Positions 15,726-24,400 of a DNA stretch of 64,000 bases are shown here, piece by piece (the stretch's first letter is position 1; each line of letters opens with the position of its first letter). Origin of the DNA: Raineyella antarctica (GTDB taxonomy: Bacteria; Actinomycetota; Actinomycetes; Propionibacteriales; Propionibacteriaceae). Both the position numbers and the translations under genes were made by a program. Under the pieces are notes generated by a model, which did not search any database, was not told where the DNA came from, and saw only the letters and a list, made by a program, of their open reading frames with translations. The stretch is from contig NZ_FMYF01000002.1 in NCBI RefSeq assembly GCF_900092135.1, positions 450,671 through 514,670 of the forward strand, given 5' to 3'.

Positions 15726-17681
15726 GTGCTGACCCCCGCCATGGCACCTCGCACCCGCACCGACCGCCGTACGCCCGACTCCCTGCTCATCACGATCCTC
15801 GCGGCCACCGGCGTGATGGTGGCCCTGCAGCCGACCCTGCTGATCCCGCTGCTGCCCGAGCTGCCCAAGCTGCTGGGCACCGGGTATGACAACGTCTCCT
15901 GGGTGGTCACGGCGACCCTGCTCACCTCCGCGGTGGCGACCCCGATCGTGTCCAAGCTGGCCGACATGTACGGCAAGCGGCGGATGGTGCTGGCCTGCCT
16001 GGTGCTGATGGGGATCGGGTCGGTGCTCGGGGCGTTGAGCAACAGCCTTGCCCTGGTGGTCGCCGGCCGCGCACTGCAGGGCCTGGCGGCGGGGCTGGCC
16101 CCGGTCGGGATGTCGATCATGCGCGACGAGCTGCCGCGGGAGAAGGTCGGCGGCGGGGTCGCGCTGATGAGCTCCACCATCGGGATCGGCTCGGCGCTGG
16201 GCCTGCCGACGGCCGGCCTGATCACGGCGCACTACTCGTGGCACGCGCTGTTCTGGGTCTCCGCGGCGGCGGCAGCGGTGCTGGTCGTGCTGGTCGCACT
16301 GTTCGTACCCGAGTCCTCGGTACGTACGCCCGGGCGGTTCGACCTGGTCGGTGCCGTGCTGCTGTCGGGGGCGCTGGTCAGCCTGCTGCTGGCGGTGACC
16401 AAGGGCGGCCACTGGGGCTGGTGGAGCCACACGACCCTGCTCTGCGTCCTGCTCGGGGTGGTGCTGTTGGCGGCCTGGCTGCCGTGGGAACTGCGGACGC
16501 CCAACCCGATGGTCGACCTGCGCACCGCCGTCCGGCGCCCGGTGCTGCTGACCAACCTGGCGACCCTGCTGCTGGGCTTCTCGATGTTCGGGAACATGCA
16601 GTCCACCACCCAGTTGCTGCAGCTGCCGCGGGCCACCGGCTACGGGTTCGAGCTGTCCATCCTGGTCACCGGGCTGGCGATGGTGCCCTCGAGCCTGGCG
16701 ATGGTCGTCTTCTCGCCGATCGGCGCGGTCCTCGTCCGCCGGATCGGCGCCCGCAACACGATCATCGTCGGTGGGGTCGTGCTCGCCCTCGGCTACATCC
16801 AGCGGATCATCGTGATGGACCACGTCTGGCACATCATCCTCGGCTCGGTGATCGCCTCCGCCGGCACCGCCCTGGCGTACGCGGCCATCCCGACGGTGAT
16901 CATGGGCGCGGTGCCGATCACCGAGACCGCTGCCGCCAACGGACTCAACGTGCTGCTGCGGTCCGTCGGCACGTCCGCCGCCTCGGCCCTGCTGGCGGCC
17001 CTGCTGACCGACGTCACGATGACCGTCGGCACCAGCACCCTGCCCGGGGTCGACGCCTTCCTCTACAACTTCTGGCTGGACGCCGCGGCCGCCCTGGTGG
17101 CCGCCCTGATCATCGTCTTCCTGCCGCGCGCCCGCAGCATGGTGAAGGCCACCACGGCCGCCCGGGAACACGTCTGGGCCGGCACGGTGACCAGCGGCGG
17201 ACGCCCCGTACGCCACGGCGTGGTGACCCTGCTGACCCCCGACGGCGAACAGCTCGACTGGGGCCGGGTCGACCCGGACGGCAGCTACCGCGTCGCCCTG
17301 CCGGGAGCCGGTCGGTACCTGCGGGTGGCCGCGGCCGACGGGTGGCAGCCGGTCAGTGCCGTCGTCGAGGTCGCCGGACCCGAGGACCTGGCCGTCGAAC
17401 TCGGCCCGCGCCTGCAGCTGGCCGGTACCGTCACCCGGGCCGGTCGGCCGGTGGCCGATGCCCTCGTCACCCTGACCAGGGCCTCCGGAGAACTGGAGTC
17501 GACCACCCGTACGGACGGTGCCGGCGGCTACCACCTCCCGCTGCGGGCGCCCGGCCGGCACGTGCTCACCGCTGCGGACATCCCCGGCGCGGAGGCGGCC
17601 TCCGTCGCGGTGCTGCTCACCGGGGCGGCGCGTACGATCGACGTCGACCTGGCCGGCGACAAGGAGATGGTGAGTGCCTGA
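15726..17681 (+). CDS. DHA2-type MFS drug/proton antiporter with C-terminal Ig-like domains
   Basis: 651 residues, GTG 15726 with GAAGGAA just upstream. Residues about 15-470 give a 14-helix MFS transporter with motif A (KLADMYGKRRM) and motif C-like GSALGLPTAGL, as in the DHA2 (EmrB/QacA) efflux pumps. After the last helix (LVAALIIVFLPRARSMV) there are about 180 residues forming two tandem beta-sandwich units (VWAGTVTSGGRPVRHGVVTLL ... DGSYRVALP and LAGTVTRAGRPVADALVTLT ... GGYHLPLRAPG), like the carboxypeptidase regulatory or transthyretin-like fold. That tail is unusual for a pump. The stop overlaps the TetR gene, which is probably its repressor. Confidence 0.85.
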   Translation: MLTPAMAPRTRTDRRTPDSLLITILAATGVMVALQPTLLIPLLPELPKLLGTGYDNVSWVVTATLLTSAVATPIVSKLADMYGKRRMVLACLVLMGIGSVLGALSNSLALVVAGRALQGLAAGLAPVGMSIMRDELPREKVGGGVALMSSTIGIGSALGLPTAGLITAHYSWHALFWVSAAAAAVLVVLVALFVPESSVRTPGRFDLVGAVLLSGALVSLLLAVTKGGHWGWWSHTTLLCVLLGVVLLAAWLPWELRTPNPMVDLRTAVRRPVLLTNLATLLLGFSMFGNMQSTTQLLQLPRATGYGFELSILVTGLAMVPSSLAMVVFSPIGAVLVRRIGARNTIIVGGVVLALGYIQRIIVMDHVWHIILGSVIASAGTALAYAAIPTVIMGAVPITETAAANGLNVLLRSVGTSAASALLAALLTDVTMTVGTSTLPGVDAFLYNFWLDAAAALVAALIIVFLPRARSMVKATTAAREHVWAGTVTSGGRPVRHGVVTLLTPDGEQLDWGRVDPDGSYRVALPGAGRYLRVAAADGWQPVSAVVEVAGPEDLAVELGPRLQLAGTVTRAGRPVADALVTLTRASGELESTTRTDGAGGYHLPLRAPGRHVLTAADIPGAEAASVAVLLTGAARTIDVDLAGDKEMVSA

Positions 17682-18231
17682 GACCACGCGCGACCGGATC
17701 ATCGAAGCTGCGGGGCGCCTGTTCGCCGAGCGGGGGTACTCGGCGGTGTCCATCCGGGACGTGGCGGCGAAGGCCGAGGTCTCCCCGTCCCTGGTGATGA
17801 AACTGGTCGGGAGCAAGGAGGGGCTCTTCCGCGCCTCGACCCGCTTCGAGCCGCAGCCCCTGCTGGTCGACGTGCCGCTGGCCGGGCTCGGGCGCGCCCT
17901 CGTCGCCGACATCCTGCGCCGACGCGCGGCCGCCGAACCTGACGTCCTCGCCCGCGCCGTCGTGCTGCTCCTGCCGGCCCCCGATCCCGAGGAGATCCGG
18001 CGCCTGGTCCGGGAGGCGTACGTGGAGCCGCTGGCCCGGCGCCTGGACCAGGCGACCGCGGAGACGGTGATCGCGCTGCTCGCGGGACTGTCGGTGTCGG
18101 TGCGGCTGTACCGCCAGCTCGACGAGGCGACCATCGCGTCCGAGCAGCTGGTCGCCCGGTACGGCGCGCTGGTGCAGGCCGTGATCGACCAGGGCACCCC
18201 ACAGGGGAGCGAGGGGGGCGGATCCGCCTAG
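17674..18231 (+). CDS. TetR-family repressor of the adjacent MFS pump
   Basis: 185 residues from GTG 17674, overlapping the end of the MFS gene by eight bases. The N-terminus (TTRDRIIEAAGRLFAERGYSAVSIRDVAAKAEVSPSLVMKLVGSKEGLF) is a standard TetR helix-turn-helix; recognition residues differ slightly from the usual YYHF pattern (LVMKLVGSK). The rest is an all-helical ligand domain. Such pump-regulator pairs usually sense a pump substrate and bind an operator before the pump gene; the inverted repeat at 15691-15715 is the candidate. Confidence 0.9.
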   Translation: MPETTRDRIIEAAGRLFAERGYSAVSIRDVAAKAEVSPSLVMKLVGSKEGLFRASTRFEPQPLLVDVPLAGLGRALVADILRRRAAAEPDVLARAVVLLLPAPDPEEIRRLVREAYVEPLARRLDQATAETVIALLAGLSVSVRLYRQLDEATIASEQLVARYGALVQAVIDQGTPQGSEGGGSA

Positions 18232-18296
18232 CGGGTTATGCTCAGCCCGCTCGTCCTGCTCGCTCATCCCGCCCGCCGGTCACCCAGGAGGCCTCC

Positions 18297-18689
18297 GTGT
18301 CCGTCCCCCGCCAGCCCAGCGCCCTGGGCGCCCGCCTCGGCATCACGCTGCTCGAGGTCGGTGCCGAACGCTCCGTGGCGACCATGCCGGTCGAGGGCAA
18401 CACCCAGCCGCACGGGCTGCTGCACGGCGGTGCGCTGCTGGCGCTGGGGGAGGAGGTGGCCTCGATCGCTGCCGGCTTCCACGCCCACGCCCATGGCAAG
18501 GTCTGCGTCGGGCTGGACGTCTCGGCCACCCACCACCGGGCCACCCGGCGGGGCATCGTCACCGCGACGGCGGTTCCCAAGCACCTGGGCGGACGCGTCG
18601 CCTCGTACGCGGTGGACATCCGCGACGACCACGACCACCTGGTCTCCAGCTTCGCGATCACCTGCCTGCTGGTCGATCCGCGGCCCTGA
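18297..18689 (+). CDS. Hotdog-fold thioesterase (PaaI/MenI-like)
   Basis: 130 residues, GTG start preceded by AGGAGG. The hotdog signature is clear: PHGLLHGGALLALGEEVASIAAG, then KVCVGLDVSATHHRATRRG. HGG followed by a Glu at the catalytic position places it with the 4HBT/YdiI-MenI type acyl-CoA thioesterases of the cytoplasm. A TATGCT -10-like box lies about 55 bases upstream. It stands beside the phenylacetate genes and resembles the thioesterase at 31125-31598, so a role in rescuing CoA from dead-end intermediates is plausible; 1,4-dihydroxy-2-naphthoyl-CoA is another possible substrate. Confidence 0.82.
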   Translation: MSVPRQPSALGARLGITLLEVGAERSVATMPVEGNTQPHGLLHGGALLALGEEVASIAAGFHAHAHGKVCVGLDVSATHHRATRRGIVTATAVPKHLGGRVASYAVDIRDDHDHLVSSFAITCLLVDPRP

Positions 18690-18723
18690 GGCGGGGAGGG
18701 ACGGCGGCACCCAACAGCTCTCC

Positions 18724-18791
18724 CAGTCGCTTCGGTCCCAGCCAGCCGCGTCAGGTCGACGGGCCGCGGCTGACTGGAAGCGACGCGGCTG
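18724..18791. repeat. Dispersed palindromic element, family 1, copy A
   Basis: A 68-base imperfect inverted repeat between two convergent genes. The left arm contains CAGCCAGCCGCGTC and the right arm CCGCGGCTGACTGGAAGCGA. It is clearly related to copies at 26654-26720 and 28011-28074. The rest of the 18690-18889 gap shows no gene. Confidence 0.8.
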
Positions 18792-18889
18792 GGGAGCCGA
18801 GCCACCCGACCACCCCAGCTCGCGGCTGGACGAGCTCGGGGCCACCACACCACGCGCGGACGTGAGGCGGTGCACGGGAGCAGGAGCGC

Positions 18890-19669
18890 TCAGGACCTTC
18901 CGGTGAAGACCGGCCGCCGCTTCTCCTGGAAGGCTCGGAAGCCCTCGTGGTAGTCGGGGCCGTTGCACAACTGCCCCTGGGCGGTGTTCTCCGCTTCGAC
19001 GGACTCCCACAGCCCGAGCCGGTGGTCGCGGATCTGCGCGACGAGCTTGCGGGAGGCGAGGAAGGCCGAGGTCGCGCCCTGCGCTGCCGCCTCGACCCGG
19101 GTGCGGGTGAAGGCCAGCAGCTCCTCGGCCGGCACCGCGCGACTGAACAACCCGCCCGCGACCGCTTCGGCCCCGGAGAGGAACTCCGCGGTGTAGATCA
19201 GGTCGAGGGCACGGTGCGGCCCGAGCCGTTCCGTGAACAGCCAGTGGCCACCGGAGTCCAGGGTGGCCCCCAGTGCGGCGAAGGGGGAGCCGATCTTGGC
19301 GTTCTCCGCGACGTACACGACGTCGGTGGCGATCGCCAGCCCGAGCCCGACGCCCAGGCAGGCCCCCTGGACGGCGGCGAAGGTCGGCGCCGGGAACTCC
19401 GCCATCCGCCGCAGCAAGGGGGTGACCTTGCCGGCCAGGTAGCCGTACGCGTCGTCGGTGGCCGGGTCGACGCGGCTGATGTCACGTCCTGCGCAGAAGC
19501 CGCGCCCCTCGGCCCGCAGCAGCAGGGCACGTACGCCGGCCCGCTCGGCCGCGTCGTACGCCGCGCCCAGCTCGCCGAGCGCCTCCTCGTCGAGGGCGTT
19601 CATCTTGTGCGGGGCATTGAGGACGATCTCGGCGACGTCGCCGTCGACGGACAACTCGATCATGGCCAT
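18890..19669 (-). CDS. paaG: Enoyl-CoA hydratase/isomerase, probable PaaG
   Basis: 259 residues with AGGAGGAA before the ATG. It is a crotonase: GRGFCAGRDIS forms the oxyanion hole, VQGACLGVGLGLAIATDVVYVAENAKIG follows, and LDSGGHWL carries the Asp that PaaG uses (PDSGG in characterised enzymes). In the pathway PaaG converts the ring-1,2-epoxide of phenylacetyl-CoA to oxepin-CoA. It follows paaE by 82 bases on the same strand, with only short 7-bp repeats between them, so it is probably the last gene of the paaABCDE-G unit. An ordinary beta-oxidation hydratase is the alternative. Confidence 0.75.
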   Translation of the reverse strand: MAMIELSVDGDVAEIVLNAPHKMNALDEEALGELGAAYDAAERAGVRALLLRAEGRGFCAGRDISRVDPATDDAYGYLAGKVTPLLRRMAEFPAPTFAAVQGACLGVGLGLAIATDVVYVAENAKIGSPFAALGATLDSGGHWLFTERLGPHRALDLIYTAEFLSGAEAVAGGLFSRAVPAEELLAFTRTRVEAAAQGATSAFLASRKLVAQIRDHRLGLWESVEAENTAQGQLCNGPDYHEGFRAFQEKRRPVFTGRS

Positions 19670-19702
19670 GCGTTCCTCCTGGTCGGGGCGAGGGATTGCG
19701 CT

Positions 19703-19747
19703 GGTGAGCGGTGAGCGGTGGCCGGTGGCCGGTGGCCGGTGGCCGGT
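19703..19747. repeat. 7-bp tandem repeat between paaG and paaE
   Basis: About six units: GGTGAGC twice, then GGTGGCC four times, ending in GGT. It lies just before the stop codon of paaE and upstream of paaG; the copy number may vary. Confidence 0.85.
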
Positions 19748-19751
19748 CGGC

Positions 19752-20906
19752 TCAGGCGTCGAAGTCGACGCAGAGCCGGTCGCCCGTCGGGCGGGTCTGG
19801 CAGGTCAGCACGTAGCCGCGCGCGATCTCGTCGGCCTCGAGGGCGTAGTTCTCGTCCATCGTGAACTCGCCCTCGGTGACCTTGGCCCGGCAGGTGCCGC
19901 AGACGCCGCCGGCGCAGGCGAACGGGACGTCGGGGCGCGTACGCAACGCCGCGTTCAGCACGGTCTCGTGGGCGCGCTTGGGCGACTCGACCTCGGCGGA
20001 GGTCCCGTCGAGCTGGAAGCGGATGGTGACGTTGTCGCCGAGCGGGTCGGCGACAACCGGACGGCCGCGGTCGCCCTGCTGCTCGTCGGGACGACCGGTG
20101 CTGAACAGCTCGAAACGTACGTCGGCCTCGCCGACCCCGCGCTCGGCGAGGGTGTCCCGGCAGAGCTGGACGAGCTCGAACGGGCCGCAGAGGAACCACT
20201 CGTCGACCTGGGCGGTGCGCAGCACGTTGTCGAGGATCAGGCCGAGCTTCTCGGCGTCGATCCGGCCGCTCATCAGCGGGTTGACGCGCTGTTCGCGGGA
20301 CAGCACGTGGTGTACGGCGAAGCGGGAGGGGTAGCGGTCCTTGAGGTCACCGATCTCCTCGGCGAACATCACGTCCTGGGCCGACTTGTTCGCGTACACC
20401 AGTTCCACCGTCGTGTGGTCGGCGCCGGCCAGCACGGCCCGGGCGATCGCCAGGATCGGGGTGATGCCGGAACCGGCGGCGATGGCGGCCAGGTGCAGGC
20501 GCGGGTGGGCGTTGATCTGCTCGGCGGCCAGCGTCTCGGCATTGTTGAGGCTGGACAGCGGGTGCTGGGAGATGAAGGCGCCCTGGGGGTTCATCACGTC
20601 GAGCGTGTCACCGGGACGCAGCTCCTCGTTGGCCCAGGTCGAGAAGATGCCCCCGAGGTCCTTCTTGATGCCTACCCGGATCTCGCCGGGGATCGGTTCG
20701 GTGCACAGCGAGTAGGAGCGGCGCACCTCGCGGCCGTCGATCTGGGCCCGCAGTGCGACGTACTGGCCGGGTAGGTAGTTGTACTCGTCGGCCAGGTGGT
20801 CGGGCACCGCGAAGGTCACCTCGACGGCGTCGTCGGTGAGCGGGCGGACGCGGGTGACCTCGAGGGTGTTGAAGGTGGCGCGGCGGCGGGTGGTGGTCTC
20901 GGTCAT
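19752..20906 (-). CDS. paaE: Phenylacetyl-CoA epoxidase reductase subunit PaaE
   Basis: 384 residues starting at ATG 20906, which overlaps the paaD stop by one base (TGATGA arrangement). Residues about 10-250 are a ferredoxin-reductase FAD/NAD domain (RRSYSLCTEP for FAD, AIAAGSGITPILAIARAVL for NADPH, FLCGPFELV near the end). Residues about 290-384 are a plant-type 2Fe-2S ferredoxin domain with ACAGGVCGTCRAK and a later Cys in LTCQTRP, giving the four cluster ligands. It passes electrons from NADPH to the PaaABC di-iron oxygenase. Confidence 0.95.
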   Translation of the reverse strand: MTETTTRRRATFNTLEVTRVRPLTDDAVEVTFAVPDHLADEYNYLPGQYVALRAQIDGREVRRSYSLCTEPIPGEIRVGIKKDLGGIFSTWANEELRPGDTLDVMNPQGAFISQHPLSSLNNAETLAAEQINAHPRLHLAAIAAGSGITPILAIARAVLAGADHTTVELVYANKSAQDVMFAEEIGDLKDRYPSRFAVHHVLSREQRVNPLMSGRIDAEKLGLILDNVLRTAQVDEWFLCGPFELVQLCRDTLAERGVGEADVRFELFSTGRPDEQQGDRGRPVVADPLGDNVTIRFQLDGTSAEVESPKRAHETVLNAALRTRPDVPFACAGGVCGTCRAKVTEGEFTMDENYALEADEIARGYVLTCQTRPTGDRLCVDFDA

Positions 20907-21472
20907 CAGTGCACCTTGAAGTGGTCGAAGGGTTCGGCGCAGGCCTGGCAGACCCACAGCGCCTTGCAGGAGGTGGAGCCGAAGTGCGACATCTCGCGGG
21001 TGTCGGTCGAGCCGCAGTTGGGGCAGCGGACGGACAGGGTGAGCGAGATCGGTCCGGAGCCTGAGCCGTGGACGGCGGATCGTCCGGTCGGCGGGGCGAT
21101 GCCGTACGCCTCGAGCTTGGTCCGGCCGTCCTCGGTCATCCAGTCGGTGGTCCAGGCGGGCAGCAGGACCGTACGGACCTCGGCGTCCGGGTGGCCATGG
21201 GCCGCCAGGTGCGTATGGATGTCCTGGCTGATCGTGTCCATCGCCGGGCATCCGGAGTAGGTGGGCGTGATGGTGACCACCGGGTGCCCGTCGGCGGCGA
21301 CCTCGACCCGGCGGAGGATCCCGATGTCGGCGATGGTCAGCACCGGGATCTCCGGGTCGTGCACCGCCGAGAGCAGGTCCCAGACGGCGCCCGCCGCCGG
21401 GTCGACGGGGCGGGTCGCGATGTCCGGGTCGGCCGCGTCCGAGGGGTGGGCCTGCGCGTTCAGCGGAGCCAT
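20906..21472 (-). CDS. paaD: PaaD, MIP18-family assembly factor of the epoxidase
   Basis: 188 residues. The N-terminal part is a DUF59/MIP18 domain (LLSAVHDPEIPVLTIADIGIL, TPTYSGCPAMDTI). The C-terminus adds a four-Cys ribbon, RCPNCGSTDTREMS and WVCQACAEPF, typical of PaaD proteins. PaaD is thought to help mature the Fe-S cluster of PaaE or the di-iron site. The gene lies between paaC (13-base gap) and paaE (overlap) in the operon. Confidence 0.93.
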   Translation of the reverse strand: MAPLNAQAHPSDAADPDIATRPVDPAAGAVWDLLSAVHDPEIPVLTIADIGILRRVEVAADGHPVVTITPTYSGCPAMDTISQDIHTHLAAHGHPDAEVRTVLLPAWTTDWMTEDGRTKLEAYGIAPPTGRSAVHGSGSGPISLTLSVRCPNCGSTDTREMSHFGSTSCKALWVCQACAEPFDHFKVH

Positions 21473-21485
21473 GGGGATGCCTCGC

Positions 21486-22328
21486 TCACCAGGTCGCGCC
21501 GGGATGGCGCACGGCCAGGGACTGCATCTCGGCCAGGATGAAACCGCGGTGCTCGCTGGCCGCTCCGCTGCGTACGCCGCCGTACGCCATCGCCTGCGGG
21601 ACCTGCGGGACCTCCAGGGTCGCGGCGGCCAGCACGTCGGCCACGTGCGCGTCGAACTCGGCGCGCAGCGAGGACGGCCGTACGGCGATCCCCTCCAGCC
21701 GGTCGTGCAGGTCCTCGTCGGTGAACAACTCCTCGAGGTACGGCCACACGTGCTCGATGGCCTCCTGCATCCGGCGGTGCGACTCCTCGGTGCCGTCGCC
21801 CAGCCGCAGGGTCCACTGGGTGGCGTGGTCCCGGTGGTACGCGACCTCCTTGAGGGCCTTGTCGGCGATGGCGCCCAGCACGCTGTCGGCGGAGCCGGCG
21901 AGTTCCCGGTAGAGCAGGTAGGCGTACTGGGAGAACAGCAGCTGGCGGGCGATCGTGTGGGCGAAGTCGCCGTTGGGCTGCTCGACCAGGCGGCAGGAGC
22001 GGAACTCCTCCTCGGTGCGGAAGTAGGCCAGGTCGTCCTCGGTGCGGCCGTCGGCGGAGCCGGCGTACGTCAGCAGGAAGCGGGCATGGCCGAGGAGGTC
22101 CAGGGCGATGTTGCCCAGGGCGATGTCCTCCTCCATCTCCGGGGCGCGGGAGATCCACCAGCCCAGGCGCTGGGCCAGGATGAGGGCGTCGTCACCGAGG
22201 GTGAGGGCGTAGCGGGCGACGTCGGGCGACGCCGTGTGGCCCTCGTGCAGGCCTTCGGCGATCTCCTCGGCGGTGATGGCCGTCCCGGCGCTCTGCTTGG
22301 TGGCGGAATCGATCGTGGCGAAACTCAT
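21486..22328 (-). CDS. paaC: PaaC, structural subunit of phenylacetyl-CoA epoxidase
   Basis: 280 residues from ATG 22328, overlapping the paaB stop (ATGA). It is an all-helical ferritin-like protein: YALTLGDDALILAQRLGWWISRAPEMEEDIALGNIALDLLGHAR, then EVAYHRDHATQWTLRLGDGTEESH. PaaC pairs with PaaA in the oxygenase core but does not hold the working iron site. Length and motifs match the family. Confidence 0.95.
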   Translation of the reverse strand: MSFATIDSATKQSAGTAITAEEIAEGLHEGHTASPDVARYALTLGDDALILAQRLGWWISRAPEMEEDIALGNIALDLLGHARFLLTYAGSADGRTEDDLAYFRTEEEFRSCRLVEQPNGDFAHTIARQLLFSQYAYLLYRELAGSADSVLGAIADKALKEVAYHRDHATQWTLRLGDGTEESHRRMQEAIEHVWPYLEELFTDEDLHDRLEGIAVRPSSLRAEFDAHVADVLAAATLEVPQVPQAMAYGGVRSGAASEHRGFILAEMQSLAVRHPGATW

Positions 22329-22642
22329 AGGTGCGGCACCCCTTCGCTGGTCTTGTAGTACGTGGCGTGGCGGTAGGACTTGCCCTGGCCGGACTCGAAG
22401 TAGCCGCCCTTGGCGTCGGGATCGGAGGCGGTGATCGCCTCGGACGGCACGACCCACACGGAGGTGCCCTCGTTGCGGCGGGTGTAGAGGTCGCGGGCGT
22501 TGCGGAGGGCCATGGTGGCGTCCGGGGCGTGCAGCGAGCCGGCGTGCACGTGGGAGAGTCCGCGGTTGCTGCGGATGAACACCTCCCACAGCGGCCAGTC
22601 CGCGTCGGTGGCCCGGGTGGTGTCCTGCTGGCTGGAAGTCAT
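22325..22642 (-). CDS. paaB: PaaB, small subunit of phenylacetyl-CoA epoxidase
   Basis: 105 residues. The core WPLWEVFIRSNRGLSHVHAGSLHAPDATMALRNARDLYTRRNEGTSVWVV is a close match to PaaB proteins, which bridge two PaaAC dimers. Four bases separate it from paaA and it overlaps paaC, so the subunits are made in one coupled series. Confidence 0.96.
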   Translation of the reverse strand: MTSSQQDTTRATDADWPLWEVFIRSNRGLSHVHAGSLHAPDATMALRNARDLYTRRNEGTSVWVVPSEAITASDPDAKGGYFESGQGKSYRHATYYKTSEGVPHL

Positions 22643-22645
22643 GGG

Positions 22646-23638
22646 TCAGTCTCCGATCAGGGCGGTCGTGGTGGTGGTGTGCTTGGCGGCGTACGCCTCG
22701 GCGGCCTCGCGGACCCAGGCGCCCTCGGCGTGGGCCTCGCGGCGGCGCTGCATGCGCTGGGCGTTCAGCGGGCCCCCGCCCTTCACGACCCGCCAGAACT
22801 CGTCCCAGTCGAGCGGGCCGAAGTCGTAGTGGCCGCGCTCCTCGTTCCACTTCAGGTCGGGGTCGGGCAGGGTGAGGCCGAGGGCCTCGGCCTGGGGGAC
22901 GATCATGTCCACGAAGCGCTGGCGCAGTTCGTCGTTGCTGAACCGCTTGATGTTCCAGGCCATGCTCTGGTCGGAGTTCGACGAGTCGGAGTCGGGCGGG
23001 CCGAACATCATCAGCGCCGGGGCGTAGAGCCGGTCGACGGCGTCCTGGGCCATCTGCTTCTGTGCGGGGGTGCCGTGCGAGAGGGCGTGGAGGATCTCCC
23101 AGCCCTGGCGCTGGTGGAACGACTCCTCCTTGCAGACCCGCACCATCGCGCGGCCGTACGGGCCGTACGAGCAGCGGCACAGCGGCACCTGGTTGGCGAT
23201 CGCGGCGCCGTCGACGAGCCAGCCGATCGCGCCCATGTCGGCCCAGGTCCGGGCCGGGTAGTTGAAGATCGACGAGTACTTGGCGCGCCCGTGGAGCAAC
23301 TGCTGGTTGAGCTCGCGGCGCGGGGTGCCCAGGGTCTCGGCGGCGGAGTAGAGGTAGAGACCATGGCCGGCCTCGTCCTGCACCTTGGCCATCAGGATCG
23401 CCTTGCGCTTCAGCGAGGGGGCGCGGGTGATCCAGTTGGCCTCCGGCTGCATGCCGATGATCTCGGAGTGTGCGTGCTGCGAGATCTGGCGGGTCAGGGT
23501 CTTGCGGTAGCCCTCCGGCATCCAGTCGCGGGGCTCGATGCGGGAGTCGGCCGCGACGATGCGGTCGAAGTGCTCCTGGCCGGCACGCTCGATCTCCGCC
23601 CGGTCGACCGGAATCTGTGAACTGTCCGTCACGGTCAT
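22646..23638 (-). CDS. paaA: PaaA, catalytic di-iron subunit of phenylacetyl-CoA epoxidase
   Basis: 330 residues, GAGGAAG before the ATG. Family landmarks include the Glu-containing helix [20 protein letters not shown], the segment [15 protein letters not shown], and [23 protein letters not shown]. PaaA holds the di-iron centre that inserts one oxygen atom into the ring of phenylacetyl-CoA. It is the first gene of a minus-strand operon paaABCDE, probably running on to paaG. A PaaR-like operator lies 31-54 bases upstream. Confidence 0.96.
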   Translation of the reverse strand: MTVTDSSQIPVDRAEIERAGQEHFDRIVAADSRIEPRDWMPEGYRKTLTRQISQHAHSEIIGMQPEANWITRAPSLKRKAILMAKVQDEAGHGLYLYSAAETLGTPRRELNQQLLHGRAKYSSIFNYPARTWADMGAIGWLVDGAAIANQVPLCRCSYGPYGRAMVRVCKEESFHQRQGWEILHALSHGTPAQKQMAQDAVDRLYAPALMMFGPPDSDSSNSDQSMAWNIKRFSNDELRQRFVDMIVPQAEALGLTLPDPDLKWNEERGHYDFGPLDWDEFWRVVKGGGPLNAQRMQRRREAHAEGAWVREAAEAYAAKHTTTTTALIGD

Positions 23639-23668
23639 GGTGGCTTCCTCGGTCTCGGGTCAGTCCGA

Positions 23669-23692
23669 TTAACTGACTGATCGTTCGGTAAC
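23669..23692. promoter_or_regulatory. PaaR-type operator before paaA
   Basis: An imperfect palindrome: TTAACTGACTGATC followed by GTTCGGTAAC. The half-site AACTGAC/CGGTNA recurs at three other places in the window, always close to a paa start codon. Confidence 0.7.
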
Positions 23693-23920
23693 CATATGTG
23701 GCGGGCGTCACAGCGTCAAGGGGGTTCCGCGTGGTGGTGTGATCCGGGTTGTGCGATCCGGGTGGTGCGATCCGCGCCGGGGCGGGTCGGGGCGGGTCAG
23801 GGCGGGCAGGAATGCCGGAACCTCGGGCGCCCGGATCGGCGCCGGTGGGCGGATCGACCGGCAGGCCATGCTGCCTGTGACTCCACGGGGGTTGACAGAT
23901 GACCGGAAGTGGGAAAACCT

Positions 23921-23942
23921 ACTGACCATTCAGTCGGTAAGT
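23921..23942. promoter_or_regulatory. PaaR-type operator before paaI-paaK
   Basis: ACTGACCATTC followed by AGTCGGTAAGT, a near-palindrome ending 17 bases before the paaI ATG, so it would cover the transcription start. The 23695-23920 stretch upstream holds short direct repeats (GTGNTGNGATCCG) and nothing coding. Confidence 0.7.
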
Positions 23943-23958
23943 GAGGTGGGTCACAAAG

Positions 23959-24399
23959 ATGTCCATTCATGTCACAACCATGGATCAGCACCCGGTGCTC
24001 CGCGCCGACAAGGCGAGCGCCTGGCTCGGTATCGAGGTGGTCAGCGCCTCGTACGGCCATGCGGAGATCCGGATGGTCGTCCGTGAGGAAATGCTCAACG
24101 GCTTCGGCATGGCCCACGGGGGCATGCTCTTCGCCTTCGCCGACTCGTGCTTCGCGATGGCCTGCAACGACCCCGCCGGGGACGGCAGCACCATCACCGT
24201 GGCGCAGGGCGCCGATATCGAGTTCATCAGCTCGGCGCCGCTCGGCGCCGAACTCACCGCCCGCGGTGAAGTCCGTTTCCAGGGGCCGCGCAGCGGTCTC
24301 TACGACGTCCAGGTCCTGGCCGGTGACACCGTCATCGCCGAGTTCCGGGGGCGTTGCCGTACGATCCCCAACCGTTTCGATCAGAGCAAGGGAGCCTGA
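23959..24399 (+). CDS. paaI: PaaI-type phenylacetyl-CoA-pathway thioesterase
   Basis: 146 residues from ATG 23959, chosen because GAGGTGGG lies eight bases upstream; GTG 23941 would extend it by six residues. The hotdog motif GFGMAHGGMLFAFADSCFAMACN has the Asp of the PaaI active site, and TVAQGADIEFISSAPLGAELTARGEV follows. PaaI hydrolyses hydroxyphenylacetyl-CoA and related dead-end products, returning CoA. It lies two bases before paaK, so the two are co-transcribed, divergent from paaA. Confidence 0.92.
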   Translation: MSIHVTTMDQHPVLRADKASAWLGIEVVSASYGHAEIRMVVREEMLNGFGMAHGGMLFAFADSCFAMACNDPAGDGSTITVAQGADIEFISSAPLGAELTARGEVRFQGPRSGLYDVQVLAGDTVIAEFRGRCRTIPNRFDQSKGA

Positions 24400-24400
24400 T

